Shown: in pieces, positions 9,492-18,396 of the stretch
Numbering within the stretch: position 1 is the stretch's first letter
How the letters are laid out: each line of letters starts with the position of its first letter
Origin: Muricomes sp049840515
GTDB lineage: Bacteria > Bacillota > Clostridia > Lachnospirales > Lachnospiraceae
DNA: 64,000 bases
NCBI GenBank assembly: GCA_049840515.1
Contig: JASGKW010000009.1
Coordinates: 620,001-684,000, forward strand
Reading direction: 5' to 3'
The notes under the pieces: model-generated
Database searches by the model: none
Seen by the model: only the letters and a program-made list of their open reading frames with translations
What the model was told of the DNA's origin: nothing
Program-made: the position numbers and the translations under genes

Positions 9492-9939
9492 ATATTATAA
9501 AATTAACTATCCCATACACCAAATGGCAAAATGTAAAGATTACGGCGGGTATGACAGCAATCATATTTTTCCGGTCAATTGCAAAGAATAAAAATGCCAG
9601 ACATGGAATCAAACATAGTGATAAAATCACCAGGGCATTTGTTACTCCGGCATAGTAGAATCCCCATGCTGCAAAATATATCAGGCAGCAGATACACGAT
9701 GCAAGGATGAGAGGCGACCATTTTATTTTTTTGCATTGTTTATTGACAATCGCACAGAGAAAAATAATCATGATAACCTGGCTGACTGAGGCGATTGTAT
9801 CCAGTATCTTTGTAGAAGAATCAGCCCTTAAAATGTCGTTTGGGGCGGGAAATGCGAACCATATAAAATTAGGCACCATAATTGCTATAAATAAAATTAA
9901 TCCCCATACATTGAAACCTAGTCTGTATTTTTTTATCAT
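9490..9939 (-). CDS. Small integral membrane protein, unknown function
   Basis: I do not recognise this 149-residue protein. Hydrophobic stretches near residues 11-30, 47-65, 75-98, 102-119 and 125-147 suggest four or five membrane helices, with a short KQCKKIKW cytoplasmic loop. RBS AAGGGG precedes ATG 9939. It ends in a terminator and is followed upstream by other small minus-strand genes, but no shared pathway is evident. Confidence 0.6.
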   Translation of the reverse strand: MIKKYRLGFNVWGLILFIAIMVPNFIWFAFPAPNDILRADSSTKILDTIASVSQVIMIIFLCAIVNKQCKKIKWSPLILASCICCLIYFAAWGFYYAGVTNALVILSLCLIPCLAFLFFAIDRKNMIAVIPAVIFTFCHLVYGIVNFII

Positions 9940-9963
9940 GTTATCCCCTTTAGATTCTGATTT

Positions 9964-10488
9964 TTAAGCTAAGAATACATGCCAGCAAATATCATTCCGC
10001 AAACGTTCATCATCAATTACTAAATCGCGAATTTTTTCTGGAAGTCTGTCCCTCTGCCATTGACACTCCTGGAGCCTGAATGTCTCTCTTTTGTCCCTGG
10101 GCGAAGCCGCCATGACAGTACGGATTGCATAGGCAGCCGCTCCTAATTCATGGGCGGCAACATGAGCCACTACCGCAGCCTGCCCAGCCGACAAGGCTGC
10201 CAGTCTTGCCGCCTCTGACATGTCTTTTACTTCTCTCGCCGCGTCCTGAGCTGCACCGGCGGCAAAACGTGCCTGTTTCATTGTGATTTCTCCATCTACC
10301 CAGGCTTGAACTGATTCGATAGCGCGGCGCGGGCGGTCATCGTCAGGACATATTTCTTCAAAATAGTGCAGTACATGCTGCGCACATTGTGCTGCCCAGA
10401 TAGCTAACAGGTGGTGGTCCTCGTCTGACAATGTGCCTCCCCGGCGAATTGTGATGAATCTTTTGTCACGAATTTCAGGTAATATCAT
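9964..10488 (-). CDS. Putative immunity protein, Imm5-like
   Basis: This 174-residue, Ala-rich, helical protein matches what I know of the Imm5-like 'putative immunity protein' family: a conserved N-terminal FITIRRGGTL, HHLLAIWAAQCAQHVL and DDDRPRRAIESVQAW. The mid-region AGAAQDAAREV and the C-terminal CQWQRDRLPEKIRDLV are also typical. Members are named for their association with polymorphic toxins, but no toxin gene is visible here. Its GC content looks higher than that of its neighbours, suggesting a separate origin. Start ATG 10488 is behind AGGAGG. Confidence 0.65.
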   Translation of the reverse strand: MILPEIRDKRFITIRRGGTLSDEDHHLLAIWAAQCAQHVLHYFEEICPDDDRPRRAIESVQAWVDGEITMKQARFAAGAAQDAAREVKDMSEAARLAALSAGQAAVVAHVAAHELGAAAYAIRTVMAASPRDKRETFRLQECQWQRDRLPEKIRDLVIDDERLRNDICWHVFLA

Positions 10489-10530
10489 ACTGTCCTCCTG
10501 TAGCTATGCTTAATAAGCTGTAGTTTGAAA

Positions 10531-11067
10531 CTATCTTTCTGATTTTAATAGGGCATATTCTAATTCATCTTCCCAGATTATACTGCTGTTTTTAATATAC
10601 TTACAACTTTGTATAAAATGCGCTTCCCTGCGCATATTGCATTTTTCTAAAACTGTCCAGGAGCCAATATTTTCAGGGTGGCATAATGCACAAACTCTAT
10701 GTACATTTAATACATCAAAACTATAATCAATCAATGCACGTGTCATTTCTGTTGCATAGCCTTTGCCCCAGTCTTTTTGTAACAGCAGCCAGCCAATCAT
10801 TGCTGTATCAGTTTCATAATCTAAATGAATCCTGGAACGGCCTATTTTTTCCTGATTATATTTTGAAATCACTGCCATTTCAAAATTCACTTGTGGTTTT
10901 TCGCCCCAGTCACATACAATTTTATTTAAGTGTTTTTGCGCTTTCTCGGCATTCATGACATCATTTGGCATATATCTCATTATCTCTTCATTAGAGTAAA
11001 GGTCCATGATAATGTCCAAATCATCTTCATTGAATGGCCGCATTGTTAATCTTTGTGTTTCAATCAT
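10531..11067 (-). CDS. GNAT family N-acetyltransferase, RimJ/RimL-like
   Basis: This 178-residue acetyltransferase starts with IETQRLTMRPFNEDDLDIIMDLY, the signature opening of the RimJ/RimL branch (Acetyltransf_3). It carries the acetyl-CoA loop near DWGKGYATEMTRALIDY and HRVCALCHPENIGSW. Such proteins acetylate ribosomal protein N-termini or small amines or drugs; the substrate is unknown here. It lies in a run of minus-strand accessory genes with gaps, not an obvious operon. Confidence 0.85.
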   Translation of the reverse strand: MIETQRLTMRPFNEDDLDIIMDLYSNEEIMRYMPNDVMNAEKAQKHLNKIVCDWGEKPQVNFEMAVISKYNQEKIGRSRIHLDYETDTAMIGWLLLQKDWGKGYATEMTRALIDYSFDVLNVHRVCALCHPENIGSWTVLEKCNMRREAHFIQSCKYIKNSSIIWEDELEYALLKSER

Positions 11068-11112
11068 TACAATTATACCTCACCTTTGTATCTTCTGGTT
11101 TATCAGCTCTGC

Positions 11113-11568
11113 TTACTTCTTTACCGTCATTTCATATTTTGCGATATACTCCTGGGGTGTAATCCTCTGGCAAAGTTCCCCAATCAGTTCATAAGGAATC
11201 ATATCTGGTTTTTTGAACCGGATACAGCTCTTGCCCATATCCAGTTTGGTTTTTACCTGCTTGGAATATTGTGTTTTAAACCATTCCAGTATATCTGGAA
11301 AGGCGTATAGTCCCATATGATACAGCGCAATATAGTTTTTCTGGGCCGCAAGAGCAATAAATGGCACTGGTTCTTTTGGATTTACATGGTAACCCGCGGG
11401 ATACAGGCTATGTGGAATCGCATACCCGATCATGCCATACTGCATAGTTTCCTCAAAGCCTGGGGGCAGGTTTTCTTTTATGGTTTTCCTGAGCAGCTCA
11501 ACGGCCTGTCTTTTTTCCTCCGCCAGATGCAGTATATATGTTTCGGGCGTGTCGGCAACATTAGTCAT
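11113..11568 (-). CDS. DUF1801 domain protein (YdhG-like)
   Basis: This 151-residue protein belongs to the DUF1801 family: LRKTIKENLPPGFEETMQYGMIGYAIP, followed by ALAAQKNYIALYHMG and a C-terminal GKSCIRFKKPD. Some relatives have been described as frataxin-like iron chaperones, but that role is not established for this group. Its ATG overlaps the stop of the upstream esterase gene (ATGA, 11565-11568), implying translational coupling. RBS GGAG lies eight bases ahead. Confidence 0.75.
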   Translation of the reverse strand: MTNVADTPETYILHLAEEKRQAVELLRKTIKENLPPGFEETMQYGMIGYAIPHSLYPAGYHVNPKEPVPFIALAAQKNYIALYHMGLYAFPDILEWFKTQYSKQVKTKLDMGKSCIRFKKPDMIPYELIGELCQRITPQEYIAKYEMTVKK

Positions 11569-12398
11569 AGGACTTTCTCCTCCATCAATTCTTCATAAGA
11601 AATTTCCCCCAAAGTAAATTTTTCCAGCGCTATATACATTTTTTCTGCCGGAGTATTCACTCTATTATGGCATTTATCCACTAACTCTTTTTCAGTTACT
11701 AATGATTCATAGATATGCTGTTTTTTATGATATGCTTCATAGTATCGGATGCCAAATATCCTCTGTGACATAGCGTTGATATGGATACCGTCTGGGTTAG
11801 ATGTAAGTTCTTTAGCAGTCACATAGAAGCAATTGTTCTGAGTCTGTGCGTATTTTTGAAGTTGTTCGTTAATGAGTTGATATTCCACGCACCCTTCACC
11901 AAATGCCGTATTGCCCAAATAATCACCCAGACCGCCTATAATAAATGGAATATCAGGTACAGATAATTCTTTTCTTATTTCATGAAAGATTCTCTGTAGT
12001 TTTTCATAGTAATCCTTGTATTTTCCATCTCGGCTGTCACTTTCCCCCTGATGCCACAGTATCCCAGCCAATTCGCTGTCTTCCAGCGCAAATTTAGCTT
12101 CGCTTATTGCGTGACGAAATAATGTTCCATCTATCGACCACTCATCAAGGGGACTGCCGCCCTCTGCACATGGAATGAGGCCAATTTTTTCTCCCGGATT
12201 ATCCATACACCAGGCCTCTGCAAATGATGCGGCAGGCCCTATGCCCGCAACAGGCCTGTCAAAATGAATGGGTTCAGTCATCATTTGCCATCTGCCATTT
12301 CGCAGCATCATAATTCTTTCATTATAAATTGGAGGCACTTCATGTGTAAATCCGCGGCCTGCCATATTAGATTGTCCAATTAGTAAAAATGATTTCAT
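11565..12398 (-). CDS. SGNH-type esterase (sialate O-acetylesterase / acetyl xylan esterase-like)
   Basis: This 277-residue protein is a cytoplasmic carbohydrate esterase of the SASA group. The catalytic Ser block LLIGQSNMAGRG is at the N-terminus. The block ILWHQGESDSRDG lies mid-protein, and DGIHINAMSQRIFG supplies the Asp and His of the triad near residue 200. Family members remove acetyl groups from sialic acids or xylan oligomers. No signal peptide is present, so the substrate would be imported or intracellular. It is coupled to the DUF1801 gene. Confidence 0.8.
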   Translation of the reverse strand: MKSFLLIGQSNMAGRGFTHEVPPIYNERIMMLRNGRWQMMTEPIHFDRPVAGIGPAASFAEAWCMDNPGEKIGLIPCAEGGSPLDEWSIDGTLFRHAISEAKFALEDSELAGILWHQGESDSRDGKYKDYYEKLQRIFHEIRKELSVPDIPFIIGGLGDYLGNTAFGEGCVEYQLINEQLQKYAQTQNNCFYVTAKELTSNPDGIHINAMSQRIFGIRYYEAYHKKQHIYESLVTEKELVDKCHNRVNTPAEKMYIALEKFTLGEISYEELMEEKVL

Positions 12399-12446
12399 TG
12401 TTTTCCCCTATCTACTAACATATTGATATAAATAAGCCATAGTTTG

Positions 12447-12911
12447 TCAACCTAACAACTCCATTTCATCATTCATCTTTACGAATCCATATTTTTCATA
12501 TAAGGACCGTCCCATATCGGTTGCTTCCAATGAAATAGCAGTAATCCCTTTATTTTTTATATCCTTTATAAGCATATCTAACGTCTTATATGCAATTCCG
12601 TTTCTTCGATATTCAGATTTTGTGTACATATTCATTATATATGCTTTTTTACCGCTTGGATTATGATATGTTGGCATTACTTGAAAAAAACTAGCTCCAC
12701 CTGTGCCCACAAAAATATTTTTATCAAATATCAAATATGCAATGTGTGTGCTATCTTGAAGCGCTTTTTTATAATATCCATATGATTGTTTCTTTACCTC
12801 ATGCATATCAACATTATAGGATAATTTATTAGCTGCTCTTAATACTTCTATTCTTGTTTCCGTTAGTATATCCAGATCCTCAATCGTTGCTTTTTTATAT
12901 ATCAATTCCAT
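12447..12911 (-). CDS. GNAT family N-acetyltransferase
   Basis: This acetyltransferase has about 154 residues. The acetyl-CoA-binding region is MYTKSEYRRNGIAYKTLDMLIKD, with downstream AISLEATDMGRSLYEKYGFVKM, a typical GNAT motif A/B pair. I start at ATG 12911 (MELIYKKATIEDL) because GAGG is placed eight bases upstream and this is where GNAT similarity begins. The longer frame from 12956 adds an unlikely leader. The substrate is unknown. Confidence 0.8.
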   Translation of the reverse strand: MELIYKKATIEDLDILTETRIEVLRAANKLSYNVDMHEVKKQSYGYYKKALQDSTHIAYLIFDKNIFVGTGGASFFQVMPTYHNPSGKKAYIMNMYTKSEYRRNGIAYKTLDMLIKDIKNKGITAISLEATDMGRSLYEKYGFVKMNDEMELLG

Positions 12912-12972
12912 TTTTAATCCTCTGTCAAATTGTAATCTGTCAGTGTTCTCAGCCAAATTTCATTTTATCTAA

Positions 12973-13275
12973 TTATAACTGTTGTGAAAACCAGCATTTA
13001 AGATAATCCTGACAGTCATGCAGTTTAAATTCAGTAATACGATATTCCTGGATTCCTGCCTTAACCAGAGGATCATTGTCACAGAACTTTTGAATATCAT
13101 CGCATTTTACAACAATGACACCGCCGCCTGTTCCTGCTTTGGGTCCTGATAAAAGAATAGACCCGTCATCAAATCCAATTTTCAGATACTCAAGATGCCC
13201 GTCGAGCGCCTTTTGAAGTTCGTTTTGCTCAGGAAGATTTTTCACAAATGTTCCCTCTAACATATAATAGTTCAT
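12973..13275 (-). CDS. YciI-like (YCII domain) protein
   Basis: This small protein of about 100 residues has the ferredoxin-like YCII fold: MNYYMLEGTF, HLEYLKIGFDDGSILLSGPKAG, then VVKCDDIQKFCDNDPLVKAGI. The family includes dehydrochlorinase-like and accessory enzymes whose roles are mostly unknown. The conserved pattern of His in HLEYL and the Asp-Pro in NDPLVKAG is visible. I choose ATG 13275 because AAAGG sits nine bases upstream; an ATG three codons earlier (13284) is too close to it. Confidence 0.7.
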   Translation of the reverse strand: MNYYMLEGTFVKNLPEQNELQKALDGHLEYLKIGFDDGSILLSGPKAGTGGGVIVVKCDDIQKFCDNDPLVKAGIQEYRITEFKLHDCQDYLKCWFSQQL

Positions 13276-13323
13276 ATTTTTCATCCTTTCTAAATTTAAG
13301 ATTTGTGTGGTAACACTTAGATA

Positions 13324-13557
13324 CTAAAACTGATTGGGTGTGTGCATGCCGACATTGATGATGTGTCCGTGTGAATCACGATAAAAGAATCGTTGATATG
13401 CGCCATTCCTATCACCCAAAGTGACAATCCATCCGTGGTCCATGAGTACGTTTAAGTCAAAAACTTCTTGGTATTCCTCCACAGCCTGTCCTAAGTTAGT
13501 GACAGTGAGATTTGGTACTACACGTTGGATGTTTGTGAGCTTTTCTTTGATATCCAT
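13324..13557 (-). pseudogene. VOC (glyoxalase/bleomycin resistance) protein with internal deletion
   Basis: At 77 residues this is much shorter than the roughly 120 expected of a VOC-fold protein. The N-terminal half (VVPNLTVTNLGQAVEEYQEVFDLNVLMDHGWIVTLGD) and the C-terminal strand (RFFYRDSHGHIINVGMH) are both clear. The middle region that normally carries the second beta-alpha segment is missing. The join (TLGD-RNGAYQ-RFF) is in frame. I infer an internal deletion of about 40-45 codons, leaving a protein unlikely to fold as a normal VOC domain. RBS AAAGGAG precedes ATG 13557. Confidence 0.6.
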
Positions 13558-13604
13558 ACTGTTTACTCCTTTCTCTGGGGAGAATTACAGTTTACTGAAT
13601 TATA

Positions 13605-13751
13605 TCAAACTTTGAGAATAAAAGCCAACGTTGTCTGCATTCTGATGTAGTTGATGAAAACGCCAAATGGCTGGATTATGAGAAGGAATGGGCAAAATAT
13701 AAGCTGGAATTTCCGATTTATGTTGACGAGAGTTCATTTGATATTAGATAA
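13605..13751 (+). other. Open fragment upstream of the ABC exporter, possible gene remnant
   Basis: An open frame without a good start codon ends at TAA 13749-13751. Its peptide (including VVDENAKWLDYEKEWAKY and LEFPIYVDESSFDIR) looks like real protein composition rather than random sequence. It ends 22 bases before the ABC exporter gene. It may be the 3' end of a deleted gene. I do not recognise the family. Confidence 0.35.
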
Positions 13752-13773
13752 TTAGGTACAGGGAGGTTGAGAC

Positions 13774-15525
13774 ATGATAAAAACATTGGCAAAAAGTATC
13801 AGGGAGTACAGAAGAGATTCTATTTTAACTCCCACACTGGTTTCGCTGGAAGTTGTTTTGGAAGTGATTATTCCACTGTTGATGGCGAAGCTGATTGATT
13901 ATGGAATTGATAAAGGTGATATGGATTATATATGGAAAATGGGAATTTTCCTCTTGATTGCAGCCTTTTTCTCTTTATTTTTCGGAGCAGCGGCCGGGAG
14001 AACTGCCGCCTATGCATCCGCGGGGCTGGCAAAGAACTTAAGGAAAGATATGTACTATAATGTGCAGAACTTTTCTTTTTCTAACATAGATAAGTTTTCT
14101 ACTGCCAGTATTGTAACCAGACTGACGACAGATGTGACAAATGTGCAGAATGCCTATCAGATGATAATCCGGCTGGCTATGCGTGCACCGGTAATGTTGA
14201 TTTTTTCTCTTATTTGTGCATTTCGTGTGGATGTGAAGTTGTCGATGGTTTTTGTGATTTGTATTCCGGTTCTCGGAGTGGGCCTGTATGCGATTATAAC
14301 GAGGGTACATCCTATTTTCAGGAAAATATTCAGAACCTATGACAAGTTGAATAACATTGTCCAGGAAAATGTGCGGGGTATCCGTGTTGTAAAATCTTTT
14401 GTCCGGGAAGAATATGAAAAAGAGAAGTTTCAGGACATTTCAGGAACAATTTATAAAGACTTCTCAAAGGCGGAGAAGATGCTTGCTTTTAATATGCCTC
14501 TGATGCAGTTCTGCATGTATGTCTGTATGCTTGTCTTTTCCTGGTTTGGGGCGAGGGCCATTGTTGCAAGCGGGGGAAATCCGGCAACAGGATTAAGCAC
14601 CGGGGAACTTATGAGTCTGATTACTTACACCATGCAGATTCTGGTAAGTCTGATGATGCTTTCTATGGTCTTTGTTATGATTACCATATCCAAGGCATCT
14701 GCGGAGAGAATTGCAGAAATTCTTGTAGAGGAAAGTGACCTGAAAAATAAAGAAAATGCTATAACGGAAGTAAAAAATGGTTCTATTGAGTACGAGAACG
14801 TTTGTTTTTGCTACTCTAAAAAGGCAAATAAAAACTGTCTGACAGGCGTGAATCTGAAAATCGCGTCCGGTGAGACAATCGGCATTATAGGGGGAACTGG
14901 CTCTTCCAAATCTACACTGGTACAGCTTATTCCCAGGCTTTATGATGTGATGGCTGGAACCTTGAAAGTGGGCGGCGTGGATGTGCGGGATTATGATATT
15001 GAGTCACTGCGCGACCAGGTTGCTATGGTGCTGCAGAAAAATGAGTTGTTCTCAGGCACAATTAAGGAGAACCTGCGCTGGGGAAATGAGCAGGCGTCAG
15101 ATGAAGAATTGATGCGTGTCTGTAAGCTGGCACAGGCTGATGAGTTTATTCAAGGCTTCCCGGATGGTTACGACACCTATATTGAGCAGGGCGGAACCAA
15201 CGTATCCGGCGGGCAGAAGCAGCGCCTTTGTATTGCGAGGGCACTCCTAAAACATCCAAAAATCTTGATTTTGGATGATTCCACCAGTGCGGTAGACACA
15301 AGGACGGATGCCATAATCCGAAAAGCACTCAGGGAGGAGATACCGGACACAACCAAGCTTATTATTGCCCAGAGAATTTCCTCTGTGGAGGATGCAGATA
15401 AAATCATTGTACTTGATGACGGTAAAATAAACGGTTTTGGCACACATGAGGAACTGCTCAGAGATAATGTGATTTATCAGGAAGTGTATGAGTCTCAAAA
15501 GAAAGGGGGAGGGATTGATGAATAA
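13774..15525 (+). CDS. Heterodimeric ABC exporter, subunit with degenerate ATPase site
   Basis: This 583-residue half-transporter has six membrane helices (about residues 18-315) followed by an ATPase domain. Walker A reads GGTGSSKST, the signature VSGGQKQRLCIARAL, and Walker B ILILDDSTSAVD. The residue after the Walker B Asp is Asp instead of the catalytic Glu, the hallmark of the non-catalytic site in heterodimeric exporters such as TM287/288 and BmrC/D. The partner follows with overlapping stop and start. Substrates of this class include drugs, lipids and peptides. RBS GGGAGG precedes ATG 13774. Confidence 0.9.
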   Translation: MIKTLAKSIREYRRDSILTPTLVSLEVVLEVIIPLLMAKLIDYGIDKGDMDYIWKMGIFLLIAAFFSLFFGAAAGRTAAYASAGLAKNLRKDMYYNVQNFSFSNIDKFSTASIVTRLTTDVTNVQNAYQMIIRLAMRAPVMLIFSLICAFRVDVKLSMVFVICIPVLGVGLYAIITRVHPIFRKIFRTYDKLNNIVQENVRGIRVVKSFVREEYEKEKFQDISGTIYKDFSKAEKMLAFNMPLMQFCMYVCMLVFSWFGARAIVASGGNPATGLSTGELMSLITYTMQILVSLMMLSMVFVMITISKASAERIAEILVEESDLKNKENAITEVKNGSIEYENVCFCYSKKANKNCLTGVNLKIASGETIGIIGGTGSSKSTLVQLIPRLYDVMAGTLKVGGVDVRDYDIESLRDQVAMVLQKNELFSGTIKENLRWGNEQASDEELMRVCKLAQADEFIQGFPDGYDTYIEQGGTNVSGGQKQRLCIARALLKHPKILILDDSTSAVDTRTDAIIRKALREEIPDTTKLIIAQRISSVEDADKIIVLDDGKINGFGTHEELLRDNVIYQEVYESQKKGGGIDE

Positions 15526-17407
15526 GAAACAACAAGTGGACGTACAGACGCTGAAACGTCTTCTTTCTTATCTGAAACAGTACAGATTGCGGTTTGTTTT
15601 CGTCTTGATATGCATTTTAGTAAGTGCAGGGGCGAGTGTACTTGCAGCCCTCTTTTTGCGGGTCTTGATTGACAATTATATTACCCCCCTTCTGGTTCAG
15701 GCTGTGCCTGATTTCAGCGGACTGCTCCGTGTAATTATGATACTGGGCGGTGTATATTTGATTGGTGTATTTGCCACGCTCATTTATAACAGGATGATGG
15801 CGGTGGTATCCCAGGGAATATTAAAAAGTATCAGGGATGAAATGTTTTCTCATATGCAGACACTGCCTGTCAGGTATTTTGACACACACCCTCACGGTGA
15901 TGTGATGAGCCATTATACAAATGATACAGATACTCTGCGCCAGATGATGTCACAGAGCGTACCACAGCTTTTTTCCTCCGTAATTACGGTGATAGCTGTT
16001 TTCTTTGCCATGCTTTCCATCAGCGTATGGCTGACCTTGTTTGTCCTGGTGTTTGTTGTTATTATTTTGCAGGTGGTAAAAAAGATTGCCGGAAACAGTG
16101 GAGTATATTTCGTAAGACAGCAGCAATCCATAGGGGATGTCAACGGCTACATCGAGGAGATGATTAATGGTCAGAAAGTGGTCAAAGTATTTTGTCATGA
16201 AGAAAAGGCAAAAGAGCGGTTCAATGAAAAGAACGAAAAGCTTTTTAAGGAGGCCGCCCAGGCTAACACTTATGCAAATATATTGATGCCGGTTATGAAT
16301 AATCTGGGGTATGTTTTATATGTGCTGATTGCAGTTGTAGGCGGTATTATGGGAATTTCCAAGGTGACAAATTTCAGTTTTGCGGGGGTGAATGTAATCA
16401 CACTCGGTATGATTGCGGCTTTTTTACAGCTTTCCAGAAGTTTCATTCAGCCGCTCGGCCAGGTTTCACAGCAGCTCAGTTCGATTATCATGGCGCTGGC
16501 GGGGGCAAAGCGTATTTTCCAGCTTATTGATGAAGAGAGTGAAACTGACGACGGCTATGTAACACTGGTTCACGCTCAATATAAGGACGGCGTGCTCACA
16601 GAAGCTCCAAAACGAACAGGAATGTGGGCGTGGAAGCACCCGCACGAGGATGGCACGCTGACTTACACGGAGCTGAAAGGCGAGGTGAGGCTGTTTGATG
16701 TGGATTTTGGATATGAAGAAAATAAGACTGTACTCCACAATATTACCCTGTATGCAAAACCGGGGCAAAAGGTAGCATTTGTGGGTGCCACAGGGGCAGG
16801 GAAGACAACCATAACAAATCTGATTAACCGATTTTATGACATTGCGGACGGAAAAATCCGCTATGACGGCATTAATATCAATAAAATTAAGAAAGAAGAC
16901 CTGCGCCGTTCCATGGGAATGGTTCTCCAGGATGTCAATTTATTCACAGGAACGGTCATGGAGAATCTTCGGTATGGGAAACTGGATGCCACAGATGAAG
17001 AGTGCATTGCCGCGGCAAAACGTGCCAATGCGGACGGTTTCATCCGCATGCTGCCGGAAGGGTATGATACCGTTCTGTCGGGTGACGGAAGCGGCCTGTC
17101 CCAGGGACAGCGGCAGTTGATATCTATAGCCCGCGCAGCGGTGGCGGACCCGCCGGTTATGATACTGGATGAAGCCACATCCTCCATTGATACAAGGACA
17201 GAAACCATTGTGCAGAGAGGCATGGATGCACTGATGAAAGGCAGAACTGTCTTTGTCATTGCACACAGACTTTCCACAGTACAGAACTCCGACGTCATTA
17301 TGGTACTGGAGCAGGGACAGATTATTGAGCGGGGAAGTCACGAAGAATTGATTGAAAAGCGGGGAAAATATTATCAGTTGTATACAGGTGCTTTTGAACT
17401 GGCTTAG
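15518..17407 (+). CDS. Heterodimeric ABC exporter, subunit with canonical ATPase site
   Basis: This 629-residue partner subunit has an N-terminal six-helix domain and a C-terminal ATPase with Walker A GATGAGKTT, signature LSQGQRQLISIARA, and Walker B VMILDEATSSID with the catalytic Glu. An insertion between the two domains (about residues 340-385, VHAQYKDGVLTEAPKRTG region) is typical of this subunit type. I start at ATG 15518, which overlaps the upstream stop (ATGAATAA) and follows GGGGGAGGG. Together the two genes form one exporter with one active and one degenerate nucleotide site. Confidence 0.92.
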   Translation: MNKKQQVDVQTLKRLLSYLKQYRLRFVFVLICILVSAGASVLAALFLRVLIDNYITPLLVQAVPDFSGLLRVIMILGGVYLIGVFATLIYNRMMAVVSQGILKSIRDEMFSHMQTLPVRYFDTHPHGDVMSHYTNDTDTLRQMMSQSVPQLFSSVITVIAVFFAMLSISVWLTLFVLVFVVIILQVVKKIAGNSGVYFVRQQQSIGDVNGYIEEMINGQKVVKVFCHEEKAKERFNEKNEKLFKEAAQANTYANILMPVMNNLGYVLYVLIAVVGGIMGISKVTNFSFAGVNVITLGMIAAFLQLSRSFIQPLGQVSQQLSSIIMALAGAKRIFQLIDEESETDDGYVTLVHAQYKDGVLTEAPKRTGMWAWKHPHEDGTLTYTELKGEVRLFDVDFGYEENKTVLHNITLYAKPGQKVAFVGATGAGKTTITNLINRFYDIADGKIRYDGININKIKKEDLRRSMGMVLQDVNLFTGTVMENLRYGKLDATDEECIAAAKRANADGFIRMLPEGYDTVLSGDGSGLSQGQRQLISIARAAVADPPVMILDEATSSIDTRTETIVQRGMDALMKGRTVFVIAHRLSTVQNSDVIMVLEQGQIIERGSHEELIEKRGKYYQLYTGAFELA

Positions 17408-17445
17408 AAAGAGGATTTTAAATTGACAGAAATGAGGGATTTAAG

Positions 17446-18393
17446 ATGGCAATAAATAACACGGCAAAAAGGATTTTGAAAGCTCTTTCTTTTGATGGGA
17501 TTGAAGTGGAGGCATCACGGCACCTGGCAGATTTGAAAAAACTGGACCCCATGAAGATTTTCTATAAAAAGATGGATTATAAAATTTACAATGGAGAGTT
17601 TAAAGTTCCCACAAGAATCTTTTTCCCTCACGAGAAAGCGTTTGAAAATGCAGGGCCGAATCTTCATAAGGTCATGATTTTTATTCACGGGGGCGGCTGG
17701 GTGACAGAGAGCGTGGACAATTATGAGCGCATTTGTGCAAGACTTGCCAATGCGACAGAGCAGGTGGTGGTGTCGGTGGACTACAGGCTGGCGCCGGAAA
17801 ATAAATTTCCCACGGGTCTTGAAGATTGTTATGCGGTGGCAAAGGCAATTTTTATGAACCGGTTTATTCTCAATGTGGACCCGGAGGATATCACACTGAT
17901 TGGGGACAGTGCAGGGGGAAATCTGGCAGCAGCCTTATCTTTGATGGCGAGGGACAGAGGAGAGTTTCTGCCCAAACGGCAGATTTTGATTTACCCTGCG
18001 GTTTATAATGATTATTCAGAAGCATCCCCATTTGAATCTGTGCGGGAAAATGGCACGGATTATCTGCTGACAGCCGGAAAGATGCGGGATTATATAGAGC
18101 TGTACGCAGGCAGCCCCAAGGACAAACAAAATCCTTATTTTGCGCCTATACTAGCAGAGGATTTGTCAAATCAGCCGGACACCCTGATTTTAACGGCAGA
18201 GTATGACCTGCTCAGAGATGAGGGGGAAGCCTACGGGGAGCGGCTGAGAGAAGCTGGAAATCAGGTTCGGGTTGTAAGGATAGCGGATGCACTGCACGGC
18301 TATTTTGCTCTGGGAATCAAACATTTCTATGTAAAAGAGAGCTTTGATTATATTAACCGTTTTTTAGGAAATACACTGACGGGGGAGGGATAA
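17446..18393 (+). CDS. Alpha/beta hydrolase, hormone-sensitive-lipase type esterase
   Basis: This 315-residue cytoplasmic esterase shows the HSL oxyanion motif HGGGW, the nucleophile GDSAGG, and a C-terminal catalytic His in DALHGYF; an Asp in LTAEYDLLRDEG completes the triad. It lies 38 bases after the ABC exporter and three bases before an acyltransferase-like gene, so the four genes probably form an operon. An esterase beside an acyltransferase suggests trimming or release of an acylated product, but this is inference. Confidence 0.85.
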   Translation: MAINNTAKRILKALSFDGIEVEASRHLADLKKLDPMKIFYKKMDYKIYNGEFKVPTRIFFPHEKAFENAGPNLHKVMIFIHGGGWVTESVDNYERICARLANATEQVVVSVDYRLAPENKFPTGLEDCYAVAKAIFMNRFILNVDPEDITLIGDSAGGNLAAALSLMARDRGEFLPKRQILIYPAVYNDYSEASPFESVRENGTDYLLTAGKMRDYIELYAGSPKDKQNPYFAPILAEDLSNQPDTLILTAEYDLLRDEGEAYGERLREAGNQVRVVRIADALHGYFALGIKHFYVKESFDYINRFLGNTLTGEG

Positions 18394-18396
18394 AAA

